Shown: piece by piece, positions 19,296 to 27,431 of the stretch
How positions within the stretch are numbered: the stretch's first letter is position 1
Layout of the letters: each line of letters begins with the position of its first letter
Source: Methanoregula sp.
Lineage (GTDB): Archaea > Halobacteriota > Methanomicrobia > Methanomicrobiales > Methanospirillaceae
DNA length: 48,099 nucleotides
Assembly: GCA_030694985.1 (NCBI GenBank)
Contig: JAUYTV010000055.1
Location: 1-48,099, forward strand
Direction of reading: 5' to 3'
Translations under genes and position numbers: made by a program
Notes under the pieces: generated by a model
Told to the model about the DNA's origin: nothing
Database searches by the model: none
Seen by the model: the letters and a program-made list of their open reading frames with translations, nothing else

Positions 19296-19766
19296 ATGAG
19301 TGCGGAAATACCCTGGGACAAGTCAAGGATGGAGTGGAAACCGGTTGACATGACCGTCACGTACAATGGCGATAGTGCTTTTACCGCTCTCACATCGTCT
19401 GGGATCTCCTTTCCTATGGAAGCCCCGGTTGGTATGGGCGGGCACGGCAAGGTGCCCAATCCCATCCAGTACCTTATCGGCTCGCTGGGCGGCTGCGTTG
19501 GCGTGAAGATCATCCTTGCCCTGTCGGACAATGGCATTGTCCCGGAGGAGCTTACTATCGGGATCCACGGGACCCGTGTAAAGACCATGCCGGCATTTTT
19601 CGATCATGTCCACCTGACAATCACGCTCCGGGCCAATGCGGACGATGCGATGGTGAAAAATATCATCGACCAGACCCTTACCCGTCTCTGCCCGATAGCG
19701 GCCATGTTTGCCGAGGTTGGGGAAGTGACCGCGGAACACCGGATTATCCGGACCGCATCCGGTTGA
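19296..19766 (+). CDS. OsmC/Ohr-family peroxiredoxin-like protein
   Basis: A 156 aa OsmC fold with the two redox cysteines, C67 in LGGCVG and C132 in RLCPIA. Members reduce organic hydroperoxides; the protein is cytosolic. The GHGKVPNPIQYLIGSLGGC segment is diagnostic. It stands as a single gene, with the downstream unknown co-directional. Confidence 0.9.
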   Translation: MSAEIPWDKSRMEWKPVDMTVTYNGDSAFTALTSSGISFPMEAPVGMGGHGKVPNPIQYLIGSLGGCVGVKIILALSDNGIVPEELTIGIHGTRVKTMPAFFDHVHLTITLRANADDAMVKNIIDQTLTRLCPIAAMFAEVGEVTAEHRIIRTASG

Positions 19767-19897
19767 TTGGCCCTTTTTCGCAAAAACCGGTGAGGAGCTT
19801 TGCGCGTGAAGCATCATACCAGCAATTAAAAAAAACCGGTCACCCCATCCCGCTCATTGCGTACAATTCAAACGTCCCGCCAGCTTATCTATCCGGC

Positions 19898-20236
19898 ATG
19901 AGCCGGATGGAATACGATGGCCTCAGGATCCTGGCACAATACGAGAGAAGGAAATCCCAGGAAACCTACAGTGAATCCCTGCGGGTCGATGGCCAGGGGC
20001 TGATACCGCGGGCAGAACCGAAGTACTGCGTGCAGATCACTGTAAAAGACGATCCCGGCAATTACCGGTTTCCCATTCCGGTGGAATTTAACAAACGGGG
20101 ATATTTTGTTATCAGGGCAACTGAACTTCCGGTTACCATTGCCTACGATGCTGATGTTACCATATCAATTATTGAAACAGACCGGAAAGGTGAAAAGGTT
20201 CTCGCACAATCCCCGTTGCGGTACCGGACTGTCTGA
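19898..20236 (+). CDS. Hypothetical protein, 112 aa
   Basis: An unrecognised soluble protein (MSRMEYDGLRILAQYERRK ...) with a beta-rich second half (YCVQITVKDD, GYFVIRATELPVTIAYDADVTISIIE). The frame is open back to a TTG overlapping the OsmC stop (19763), but the extra part crosses an eight-A run typical of non-coding DNA. The ATG at 19898 is a guess; 19907 is also possible. Confidence 0.5.
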   Translation: MSRMEYDGLRILAQYERRKSQETYSESLRVDGQGLIPRAEPKYCVQITVKDDPGNYRFPIPVEFNKRGYFVIRATELPVTIAYDADVTISIIETDRKGEKVLAQSPLRYRTV

Positions 20237-20543
20237 CGGGCGATGTTTTCACCCTTACAGACCGCATAGACCCTCTCTCATTATATCCCACATTATCTGA
20301 CCAAACCGCTGAGTAGATCCCCTGATTTAACCGGGGTGGGGGAAGAGGGGGCGTCTCGGGTTTTTGAGGAGTAACCACTTCTTGCCGGAAAATTTCCGGA
20401 TTATTTGTTATTTCACACGGCCTCCCCGCATGAACAACAAAAAAATCTTAAAGATTATTTTCACCCCGCGCCGGCATAGTATAAGTGCCCATACTTCCAG
20501 CTTATCTCTGTAGAGAATATAATCTCAAACCAGGAACCAGGAA
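20237..20543 (+). promoter_or_regulatory. 307-base gap; dinD promoter region
   Basis: Mostly featureless. At about 20478-20495 AGTATAAGTGCCCATACT combines a TATA-like element with an AGTAT/ATACT inverted repeat, which could be a dinD promoter/operator. AGGAA directly before the ATG at 20544 is the ribosome site. Confidence 0.35.
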
Positions 20544-21424
20544 ATGAAACAAGCACTTATCAGACGCCTTCATAAAAATTTCGAGGATTATGTCAAGGTA
20601 CAGGATGGTGTCGAGTTCTGGTTCGCCCGGGATTTACAAAACCTCCTTGGTTATACCGAGTGGAGAAATTTTTTGAAAGTTATCGAAAAAGCCCGTGAAT
20701 CTTGCCAAAACTCAAATAATGCAATTTCAGACCATTTTGTTGACGTCAACAAAATGGTTCCTCTCGGTTCTGGTTCAATGCGAGAACTGGAAGATATCCT
20801 ACTCACCCGCTATGCCTGTTATCTTATCGCCCAGAACGGTGATCCCCGCAAGGAAGAGATTGCATTTGCCCAGAGTTATTTTGCGGTGCAGACACGTAAA
20901 CAGGAGATTATCGAAGATCACATTCTTCTTGCTGAACGGTTGAAAGCGAGAAAAAAACTGAAAGACTCAGAAAAAGAATTATCGCGGAATATTTACGAGC
21001 GGGGAGTTGATGAATCAGGTTTTGCCCGCATCCGGAGCAAAGGAGATATGGCTCTTTTTGGGGGCCATACTATCCACATGATAAAAAACACCTGGAAATT
21101 GCTGATAACCGACCACTCGCTGATTTCCTTCCGACCGTTACTATCACCGCTAAGAATCTCGCAACGGAGATAACGAACTTCAATGTGACCAAGGAAAATA
21201 TGCAGGGTGAAGACCCTATCACGGTCGAACATGTCCAGAATAATCAGGATATCCGCGATCTGCTCCTGAAGCGGGGAATCTGGCCTGAAACCCTCCCCCC
21301 GGAAGAAGATCTCATAAAACTTGAGCGCAGGGTAAAGTCACAGGAGAAGCAGATAGCTGGCCGGGCGGGAAAAATTACTCCAGCACAACGTGATACCCGG
21401 CAAGAGCCGGAAGAACAGCAATAA
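20544..21424 (+). pseudogene. dinD: dinD homologue (DNA-damage-inducible protein D) with a -1 frameshift
   Basis: Residues 1 to ~180 match DinD (WFARDLQNLLGYTEWRNFLKVIEKA, LTRYACYLIAQNGDPRK, FAVQTRKQE, FGGHT). After the six-A run at 21083-21088 the frame becomes unrelated and stops at 21173. The alternative frame from 21089 reads on as a DinD C-terminus (NRPLADFLPTVTITAKNLAT ... RGIWPETLPPEEDLIKLERR) to 21424. One extra A would restore a ~293 aa protein. It may be a real pseudogene, a slippage switch or a sequencing error. DinD is LexA-controlled in E. coli; its job here is unclear. Confidence 0.85.
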
Positions 21425-21530
21425 ACAGATTATCTTTCGTATTCACAAAGAGTATTCGACCGCCCACAAATGGCACGGGCCGGGCGAGTGAGATGGCCGA
21501 CGGAATATCGTGATAGAACGGGGCGTCGCC

Positions 21531-22139
21531 CGGGATAGTGGAGATAGGCTCGCCCGCTTTCCCGTTCTGCACCCAGAATTATTATAGGCAGACACCCTCT
21601 CCCGAACCCCGAAAACTGACCCTAAAAAAACCCAATACGGGCTAAATTCCATCTTACCTGAAATTTGCCGTCCAATTGTGGCTAAATATGACCTCAATTA
21701 TTCCCGCCGTTCTCTGACCCTGTATTCCGGGTCTGTTCCTGTGTTTTTCCGAATTATGACCTCCCGATTTGGGAAGTCCGGGGAAAAGTGGTACAACCGG
21801 ACTGGTAGCGGGCTCCGTTGTACCAGAATTACCTCTGGCATACCTATGACCTGTCAGGGTCTCCCGTGAGGGGGTTCTACGACGGAGATTTCCTTCGCAA
21901 ACGATGGGGCTGGAAGGGGATAAGAGACAAAACATCGTCAGGACGACCTTTGCCTGTCAAAATATACGGGGCGATCTTTTTCATACGGTATGGATTTTCC
22001 GGAAAAACCGGTTGTAGAAAAAAGTCCTTTGGAAATTTCCCGGTACATGCCTTCACGGAAAAATACGGCACGGGAAAAAGTTTGGATTTTAATCCGGGGA
22101 TATCCGGTTAAAAAAAAGTTTGTGGAACTTTTCCGGCTT
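21531..22139 (-). repeat. Repeat tract A, downstream of the first 123 aa gene
   Basis: About 600 bases recurring near-identically as tract C and partly as tract B. It includes perfect 9+9 inverted arms TGGTACAAC/GTTGTACCA (21789-21797, 21817-21825), a second stem CCAGA/TCTGG (21823-21838), and TTTTCCGGAAAA. Frames differ between copies through 1-base indels in A-runs, so most of it is not coding. The T-run after the 123 aa gene (22113-22120 complement) probably ends that transcript before the tract. Confidence 0.75.
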
Positions 22140-22511
22140 TCACCCGGCTGTCGTGCTGGCCGGCAGCGGCTTTCCCTCCCGGTCGATCTCGACAAGCCCG
22201 GTTGCCGTGACCAGAAAGAACCGCCAGGTCCCGTGTTTGGATCGCAGCCAGAGCTCGGCCGTGATGGCAGCGTCCCGGGCGATAATCCGCAGCTGGGTGA
22301 TCTCGTCTTTGAAATCATTGGCAATCTCCACGATCGCTGCGAGGATTTGCGGCGCGAACATGACCCGAACGAACGTGATTGGAAGCCTTGATACGATCGA
22401 GATGTCGAAGATGCGTTCCGGCCCGAGGCCCGACATCTGGACAACGCCGCGTACCTGTGCGATCGGCATTGCTTCAGCGAGCGCCCGGTGCGGACGCGGT
22501 CCCCGGCTCAT
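22140..22511 (-). CDS. Unknown 123 aa protein, copy 1 of the repeated cassette
   Basis: The product begins MSRGPRPHRALAEAMPIAQ and contains GLGPERIFDISIV, FAPQILAAIVEI, RIIARDAA and ELWLRSKHGTWRFFLVTATG. It differs from copy 2 at about 12 positions, mostly conservative (V/L, R/K, I/V, N/D, E/Q), which supports this frame as truly coding over the antisense frame. GGAG lies 9 bases before the ATG, and the ATG overlaps the stop of a 36-codon ORF (ATGA). No signal or membrane segment. I do not recognise the family; the E-x-W-x-R-x-K stretch is only suggestive of a nucleic-acid protein. Confidence 0.72.
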   Translation of the reverse strand: MSRGPRPHRALAEAMPIAQVRGVVQMSGLGPERIFDISIVSRLPITFVRVMFAPQILAAIVEIANDFKDEITQLRIIARDAAITAELWLRSKHGTWRFFLVTATGLVEIDREGKPLPASTTAG

Positions 22512-22618
22512 GCTGAACGCTCCGGAATTTTTATTCTTCCTGCTGTGCCTGAATCCGGAGCAAAGCGTTGTGCCGCGACTTTACCGGATACATGGTTGTT
22601 ACTGGATGTGTTTTTCAT
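22508..22618 (-). CDS. Micro-ORF (36 aa) coupled to 123 aa gene, copy 1
   Basis: A 36 aa frame (MKNTSSNNHVSGKVAAQRFA ... ERSA) with a strong AAGGAGGT ribosome site and an ATGA overlap with the 123 aa gene. The same architecture recurs in copy 2 with a shorter, partly similar peptide. It may be a leader that sets translation of the next gene, or a small partner protein. Confidence 0.6.
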   Translation of the reverse strand: MKNTSSNNHVSGKVAAQRFAPDSGTAGRIKIPERSA

Positions 22619-22646
22619 GGTTTTGGTTTACCTCCTTTTTTCTTGT

Positions 22647-22666
22647 TGTCGCGGGGCCCTTTGACA
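22647..22666 (-). promoter_or_regulatory. 20-bp conserved motif, copy 1
   Basis: TGTCAAAGGGCCCCGCGACA on the minus strand, 28 bases before the micro-ORF start; identical to the copy at 24338-24357, although the flanking sequence has diverged. It has TGTC/GACA ends around GGGCCC. It could be an operator or an RNA 5' element. Confidence 0.5.
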
Positions 22667-22880
22667 TATTCCCATTAGTTACTGGGAGTGATGTGCGTGT
22701 CTGAATAAATCCGGATTCGTAAAAATGCCAGGTTTTGCTCGCGATAGAGAGGAAACAGAGCGAAAATTATAGAGATTGCAATTTGCCAAAATGGGAACAG
22801 GCCGGCTCAGGAAACGTATGAGTTTTGTAAAATTCAATCATAAGCACCCGGACCGCCTTGCCCTTGCTGAGTTGGGGGCA

Positions 22881-23327
22881 TCGGGAGGGAGTGTGGAGAC
22901 AGGCTCGCTCGCTTTTACCGATCTGCATCTAGAATTATTATCATCGGACACCCTCTCCCGAATCCCGAAACCGGACCCCAAAAAAACCCAATACGGGCTA
23001 AATTCCATCTTGTCCTGACTTTTGCCGTCCAAATATGGCTAAATATGACCTCAATTATTCCCGTCGTTCTCTGACCCAGTATTCCGGGTCTGTTCCTGCG
23101 TTTTTCCGAATTATGACCTCCCAATTTGGGGGGTCCAGGGAAAAGTGGTACAACTGGCATCGTTACGGGCTCCGTTGTACCAGAATTACCTCTGGCATAC
23201 CTATGACCTGCCAGGGTCTCCCGGGATGGGGGTCTACGACGGAGATTTCCTTCGTGAACGAAGGGGTTGGAGGGGGAGAAGAGACGAAACATCATCGGGA
23301 CGACCTTTACCTGACCTCAAAACCCGC
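22881..23327 (-). repeat. Repeat tract B, truncated
   Basis: A partial copy of tract A that breaks off near 23312 and runs into tract C. It keeps the TGGTACAAC/GTTGTACCA arms (23146-23154, 23174-23182) with a different loop, and the CCAGA/TCTGG stem. No 123 aa gene is attached. It is the most diverged of the three copies. The stretch 22667-22880 shows no gene and should hold the promoter of cassette copy 1. Confidence 0.7.
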
Positions 23328-23846
23328 CCTGAAAAAACCCAATACGGGCCAAATTCCATTTTACCTGAAATTTGCCGTCCAATTGTGGCTAAATATGACC
23401 TCAATTATTCCCGCCGTTCTCTGGCCCTGTATTCCGGGTCTGTTCCTGCGTTTTTCCGAATTATGACCTCCCGATTTGGGAAGTCCGGGGAAAAGTGATA
23501 CAACCGGACTGGTAGCGGGCTCCGTTGTACCAGAATTACCTCCGGCATACCTATGACCTGTCAGGGTCTCCCGGGATGGAGGTCTACGACGGAGATTTCC
23601 TTCGTGAACAATGGGGCTGGAAGGGGAGAAGAGACAAAACATCGTCAGGACGACCTTTGCCTGTCAAAATATACGGGGCGATCTTTTTCATACGGTATGG
23701 ATTTTCCGGAAAAACCGGTCGTAAAAAAAAAGTCCTTTGGAAATTTCCTGGTACATACCTTCACGGAAAAATCCGGCACGGGAAAAAGTTTGGATTTTAA
23801 TCCGCGGATATCCGGTTAAAAAAAGTTCGTGGAACTTTTCCGGCGA
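23328..23846 (-). repeat. Repeat tract C, downstream of the second 123 aa gene
   Basis: A near-identical copy of tract A, starting at the CCCAATACGGG block. The hairpin arms are TGATACAAC (23496-23504) and GTTGTACCA (23524-23532); as minus-strand RNA the change is a G-U wobble. The second stem also changed to a wobble on that strand. Confidence 0.75.
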
Positions 23847-24218
23847 TCACGCAGCAGTCGGACCGACCGGAAGCGGCTTTCCCTGCCGGTCGATCTCGAC
23901 AAGCCCGGTTGCCGTGACCAGGAAGAACCGCCAGGTCCCGTGTTTGGATCGCAGCCAGAGCTCAGCCACAACGGCAGCGTCCCGGGCGATAATCCGCAGC
24001 TGGGTGATCTCGTCTTTGAAATCATCGGCAATCTCCACAATCGCCGCGAGGATCTGCGGCGCGAACATGACCCGGGCGAACGTGACTGGAAGCTTCGATA
24101 CAATCGAGATATCAAAGATGCGTTCCGGCCCGAGGCCCGACATCTGGACGACGCCGCGTAACTGTGCGATCGGCATTGCTTCAGCGAGTGCCCGGTGCGG
24201 ACGCGGTCCCCGGCTCAT
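23847..24218 (-). CDS. Unknown 123 aa protein, copy 2 of the repeated cassette
   Basis: Same length as copy 1 and about 90% identical (begins MSRGPRPHRALAEAMPIAQ; ends GKPLPVGPTAA). GGGGTG precedes the ATG, which overlaps the stop of a 31-codon ORF (ATGA). The open frame upstream of this ATG is in a different frame from the micro-ORF and has no ribosome site, so I start here. Function unknown. Confidence 0.72.
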   Translation of the reverse strand: MSRGPRPHRALAEAMPIAQLRGVVQMSGLGPERIFDISIVSKLPVTFARVMFAPQILAAIVEIADDFKDEITQLRIIARDAAVVAELWLRSKHGTWRFFLVTATGLVEIDRQGKPLPVGPTAA

Positions 24219-24310
24219 GAGCGACACCCCGGGATTTTTCCTGCACCGGAACCCGGGCGATGGTTGATCGTCAGTCCCGGTATGGTTTTGTGATTTAATG
24301 AATTTCTCAT
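24215..24310 (-). CDS. Micro-ORF (31 aa) coupled to 123 aa gene, copy 2
   Basis: A 31 aa frame (MRNSLNHKTIPGLTINHR ...) preceded by AAGGAAG and ending in an ATGA overlap with the 123 aa gene. Its C-terminal half (RPGSGAGKIPGCRS) resembles that of copy 1 (DSGTAGRIKIPERS), while the N-terminal half has diverged. Confidence 0.6.
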   Translation of the reverse strand: MRNSLNHKTIPGLTINHRPGSGAGKIPGCRS

Positions 24311-24337
24311 ACGGTGTTACTTCCTTTTTTTTGCTTG

Positions 24338-24357
24338 TGTCGCGGGGCCCTTTGACA
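24338..24357 (-). promoter_or_regulatory. 20-bp conserved motif, copy 2
   Basis: Identical to the motif at 22647-22666, again about 28 bases before the micro-ORF start. Conservation of motif, ribosome site and overlap in both copies marks the functional boundary of the cassette. Confidence 0.5.
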
Positions 24358-24774
24358 AAGTAGACTCTGATGGACTGCGCGGATGAATCTTGCTGAAGCA
24401 AACCGGAATGTAAGGGGAATTTTGGATGAAGTGGGGGTCATACAATTCAGGTCCCAGGGTGGCGCTACCGCCCAGCCTTTGCTTGAGTATGGTGGGGCGT
24501 TGTCGTGATATTTGAGGGGGTTTGCCCGGCATTTTGAAATCAATTAGGGGAGCTGGGATGCCGGCAAGGGGTGGGATGTCTCCCTGTGCTGAGGGAGGGG
24601 GGATGAATTTAACTGATATGATGCGAATAACAAAAAAACATAACCATTCTTTAGAATAACAATAGGAACAATCAATAATTGTGAAATGTGTGATAAAAAG
24701 ATAGTAATTTTACAAACGCTCCTAAAAATTGGTTTTTAGATTAATCCTGGAATAACAAAATCGAGAAGAAAAAT
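24358..24774. other. Intergenic gap upstream of the hsd operon
   Basis: The left part is G-rich and featureless and must contain the promoter of cassette copy 2. From about 24610 it turns A+T-rich and carries the hsdM promoter. CTAAAAA-TTGG-TTTTTAG at 24722-24739 is a perfect 7-bp stem, 35 bases before the hsdM ATG. Confidence 0.45.
24722..24739 (+). promoter_or_regulatory. Perfect inverted repeat before hsdM
   Basis: CTAAAAATTGGTTTTTAG has 7-base arms around TTGG. In this position it may be an operator controlling the restriction genes or a terminator for upstream transcripts. Confidence 0.35.
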
Positions 24775-26229
24775 ATGTTTGAACAAACATTTCGAAACAT
24801 GGACGATATCCTTTGGAAGGATTCCGGGGCTGATAGTGAATTAGATTATGTCGGGCAGACATCTTGGGTATTATTCTTACGATACTTAGACGAGCTGGAG
24901 AAAGTTAAGGCAGATGAAGCCGGATTGAAAGGAAAGGAATACCAGTTCATTCTTGCTGAAGAATTCCGGTGGTCAAACTGGGCAATGCCCAAAGGTGCTG
25001 ATGGAAAGCTTGACCACCAAAAGGCTATGACAGGTCCAGACCTTGTCGATTTTGTAGATAAGAAATTATTCCCTTATCTTGGAGAATTTAAAAAGAAAGC
25101 GGAAAATGCCCGGACTATCGAATATAAAATTGGCGAGATCTTCTCTGAACTCAAAAATAAAATTCAAAGCGGATACAATCTGCGTGGAATATTGGATTAT
25201 GCCGATGATCTGAAATTCAGGTCAACAAAAGACAAACATGAGTTAAGCAGTCTGTATGAGACAAGGATCAAAAATATGGGCAATGCCGGGCGTAATGGCG
25301 GACAATATTATACACCAAGACCTTTAATCCGGGCAATGATTGAGGTAACAGATCCCAAGATCGATGAGAAAATATATGATGGTGCAGCAGGCTCATGCGG
25401 TTTTCTGTGCGAATCCTATGATTACATAATTAATCGGATGGACAAGACCACCGAAAATTTAAGAATTTTACAGGATGAGACATTTTATGGGAAGGAGAAG
25501 AAAAATCTCGCCTATATTATCGGAATTATGAATATGATTCTTCACGGAATCGAAGCTCCGAATCTTATTCACATCAATACTCTTACCGAAAATATTCGGG
25601 ACATTCAGGAAAAGGACAGATATCAGGTTATACTGACCAATCCCCCTTTCGGCGGTAAGGAACGAAAAGAAGTACAGCAGAACTTTGACATCAAGACCGG
25701 CGAAACCGCGTTCCTCTTCCTTCAGCATTTCATAAAATCCTTAAAGGCTAATGGAAGGGCAGCTATCGTCATTAAAAACACCTTCCTGAGTAATACTGAT
25801 AATGCCTCAGTTAGCCTCAGGAAACATCTTTTAGCAAGCTGTGACCTGCATACGATCCTCGATATGCCGGGTGGAACATTCCAGGGTGCGGGTGTGAAGA
25901 CGGTGGTTCTATTCTTCAAAAAAGGCGAGTCAACCAAAAAAATTTGGTACTACCAGCTTGATCCGGGTAGGAATATGGGTAAAACCAATCCCTTGAACGA
26001 TGATGACTTGAAGGAATTTGTCAAACTCCAGCCCATTAAACCCGAGACAGAAAAGTCATGGAATTTCAGGGTCGCGGATATCAACGAAGACACATTCGAC
26101 CTTAGTGTAAAGAATCCTAACAAGCCAGACGATGCACCTCTCCGGAGTCCTAAAGAGATTCTAAAAGAAATGGAAGCCCTTGATGCCCAGACGAATGCGA
26201 TTTTGAAGTCAATCAAGGAATTGTTATGA
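24775..26229 (+). CDS. hsdM: Type I restriction-modification methyltransferase subunit HsdM
   Basis: A 484 aa N6-adenine methyltransferase. The N-terminal helical domain (to ~150) precedes GQYYTPRPLIRAM, SAM motif I (DGAAGSCGF, D202) and catalytic motif IV NPPFGG (N289). It methylates the sites chosen by HsdS and forms part of the restriction complex. Its stop overlaps the hsdS start (ATGA). Confidence 0.96.
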   Translation: MFEQTFRNMDDILWKDSGADSELDYVGQTSWVLFLRYLDELEKVKADEAGLKGKEYQFILAEEFRWSNWAMPKGADGKLDHQKAMTGPDLVDFVDKKLFPYLGEFKKKAENARTIEYKIGEIFSELKNKIQSGYNLRGILDYADDLKFRSTKDKHELSSLYETRIKNMGNAGRNGGQYYTPRPLIRAMIEVTDPKIDEKIYDGAAGSCGFLCESYDYIINRMDKTTENLRILQDETFYGKEKKNLAYIIGIMNMILHGIEAPNLIHINTLTENIRDIQEKDRYQVILTNPPFGGKERKEVQQNFDIKTGETAFLFLQHFIKSLKANGRAAIVIKNTFLSNTDNASVSLRKHLLASCDLHTILDMPGGTFQGAGVKTVVLFFKKGESTKKIWYYQLDPGRNMGKTNPLNDDDLKEFVKLQPIKPETEKSWNFRVADINEDTFDLSVKNPNKPDDAPLRSPKEILKEMEALDAQTNAILKSIKELL

Positions 26230-27416
26230 ATGAGGCATCAGTCTTTTCATCCAAATATCCGCTAAAAAAAATTACTGATGTTTGTATGGTTATAGCGGGG
26301 CAATCACCTGAATCTAAGTATTATAATTCCGATGGTAAGGGATTGCCTTTTTATCAAGGAAAAAAAGAATTCACAAAAAAATTTCTCGGGAAACCAACAA
26401 TTTGGACTTCAAAAATTACAAAGGAAGCTCAAGAGGACGATATTTTAATGTCCGTAAGAGCTCCTGTTGGTCCAGTAAATTTTGCAACCCAAAAAATTTG
26501 TATTGGACGTGGTCTTGCTGCTATAAGATCTTCTGAAAAAGTTAATAAAAATTATTTATTTTACTTTCTTTTAATGGTCGAATCTGAAATTGAAGGAAAT
26601 GATGGAGCGATATTTAATTCCATTAATAAAGATCAAATTGGTGAAATTGAAATCCCAATCCCACCACTCTCCGAACAAAATCATATTGTCGCCATTCTTG
26701 ATGACGCATTTACAGCGTTCGATCAGGGCAAAGCCAACATCGAAAAGAACATTGAAAATGCCAGAGAGATTTTTCAGAGCAGGCTCATGGAGATTTTTTC
26801 CCGGAATGACAGGGGCTGGGAAGAAACGAAACTTGGAGAAGTATGTTACAAAATTACCGATGGAAAACATGGTGATTGTAAAAACGAACAAAATTCAGAA
26901 TATTATTTTTTAAGTGCAAAAGATGTTTTTAACGATACTTTAAATTATGAAAAGGCAAGACAAATTTCAAAAAAAGATTTTGAAGAAACCCATCGAAGAA
27001 CTGACTTGAAACCCGGGGATGTTTTAGTTACCAATAGTGGAACAATTGGAAGGATGGCGCTGGCTCCAGATGATGAAAAAACATATAGGACCATTTTTCA
27101 AAAAAGTGTAGCAATTATCAAGCCAAAAAATGATATTTTGAATAGCGACTTTTGTAAATATATTTTAGAGTCAGATTTAGATAAATTAGTAAATATTTCT
27201 GCCGGTACTGCTCAGCAAAATTTACTAATTGGTGATTTAAAAACACACACAATATATTTACCTTCGATAGAAGAACAGAGGATGATAGTAAATCAATTAG
27301 ATGAATTTAAAAAACAGTCTCTGAAGTTATGTAGACAATATCAAACAAAATTTGATTTAATCGAAGAACTCAAGAAATCTCTTCTTCAGAAAGCTTTTGC
27401 TGGAGAACTGACATAG
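26226..27416 (+). CDS. hsdS: Type I specificity subunit HsdS
   Basis: A 396 aa protein with two target-recognition domains (starting near residues 10 and 200), each followed by a conserved helix (PPLSEQNHIVAILDDAFTAFDQGKANIEK; PSIEEQRMIVNQLDEFKKQS). The two domains define a bipartite DNA target. The TRDs are conspicuously A+T-rich, typical of exchanged modules. The C-terminus LLQKAFAGELT is the usual ending. Confidence 0.96.
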   Translation: MNEASVFSSKYPLKKITDVCMVIAGQSPESKYYNSDGKGLPFYQGKKEFTKKFLGKPTIWTSKITKEAQEDDILMSVRAPVGPVNFATQKICIGRGLAAIRSSEKVNKNYLFYFLLMVESEIEGNDGAIFNSINKDQIGEIEIPIPPLSEQNHIVAILDDAFTAFDQGKANIEKNIENAREIFQSRLMEIFSRNDRGWEETKLGEVCYKITDGKHGDCKNEQNSEYYFLSAKDVFNDTLNYEKARQISKKDFEETHRRTDLKPGDVLVTNSGTIGRMALAPDDEKTYRTIFQKSVAIIKPKNDILNSDFCKYILESDLDKLVNISAGTAQQNLLIGDLKTHTIYLPSIEEQRMIVNQLDEFKKQSLKLCRQYQTKFDLIEELKKSLLQKAFAGELT

Positions 27417-27431
27417 GTAGATTACTGCCCC

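Noticed and set aside
19763-19897. N-terminal extension of the 112 aa hypothetical gene from TTG
   Set aside because: Crosses an eight-A run and reads unlike protein; ATG at 19898 preferred.
22120-22704. Long plus-strand frame (194 codons) antisense to the 123 aa gene, echoed at 23737-24267
   Set aside because: Differences between the two copies are conservative in the minus-strand frame; ribosome sites and ATGA coupling exist only on the minus strand.
21654-23642. Minus-strand frames of ~93-126 codons inside repeat tracts A, B and C
   Set aside because: Rich in Arg, Pro, Thr, Ser and Gly, with mostly non-conservative differences and no ribosome site; probably open by composition.
21531-23846. 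CRISPR array or insertion sequence as explanation of the repeats
   Set aside because: Units are hundreds of bases long without regular spacers; no transposase, terminal inverted repeats or target-site duplications were seen.
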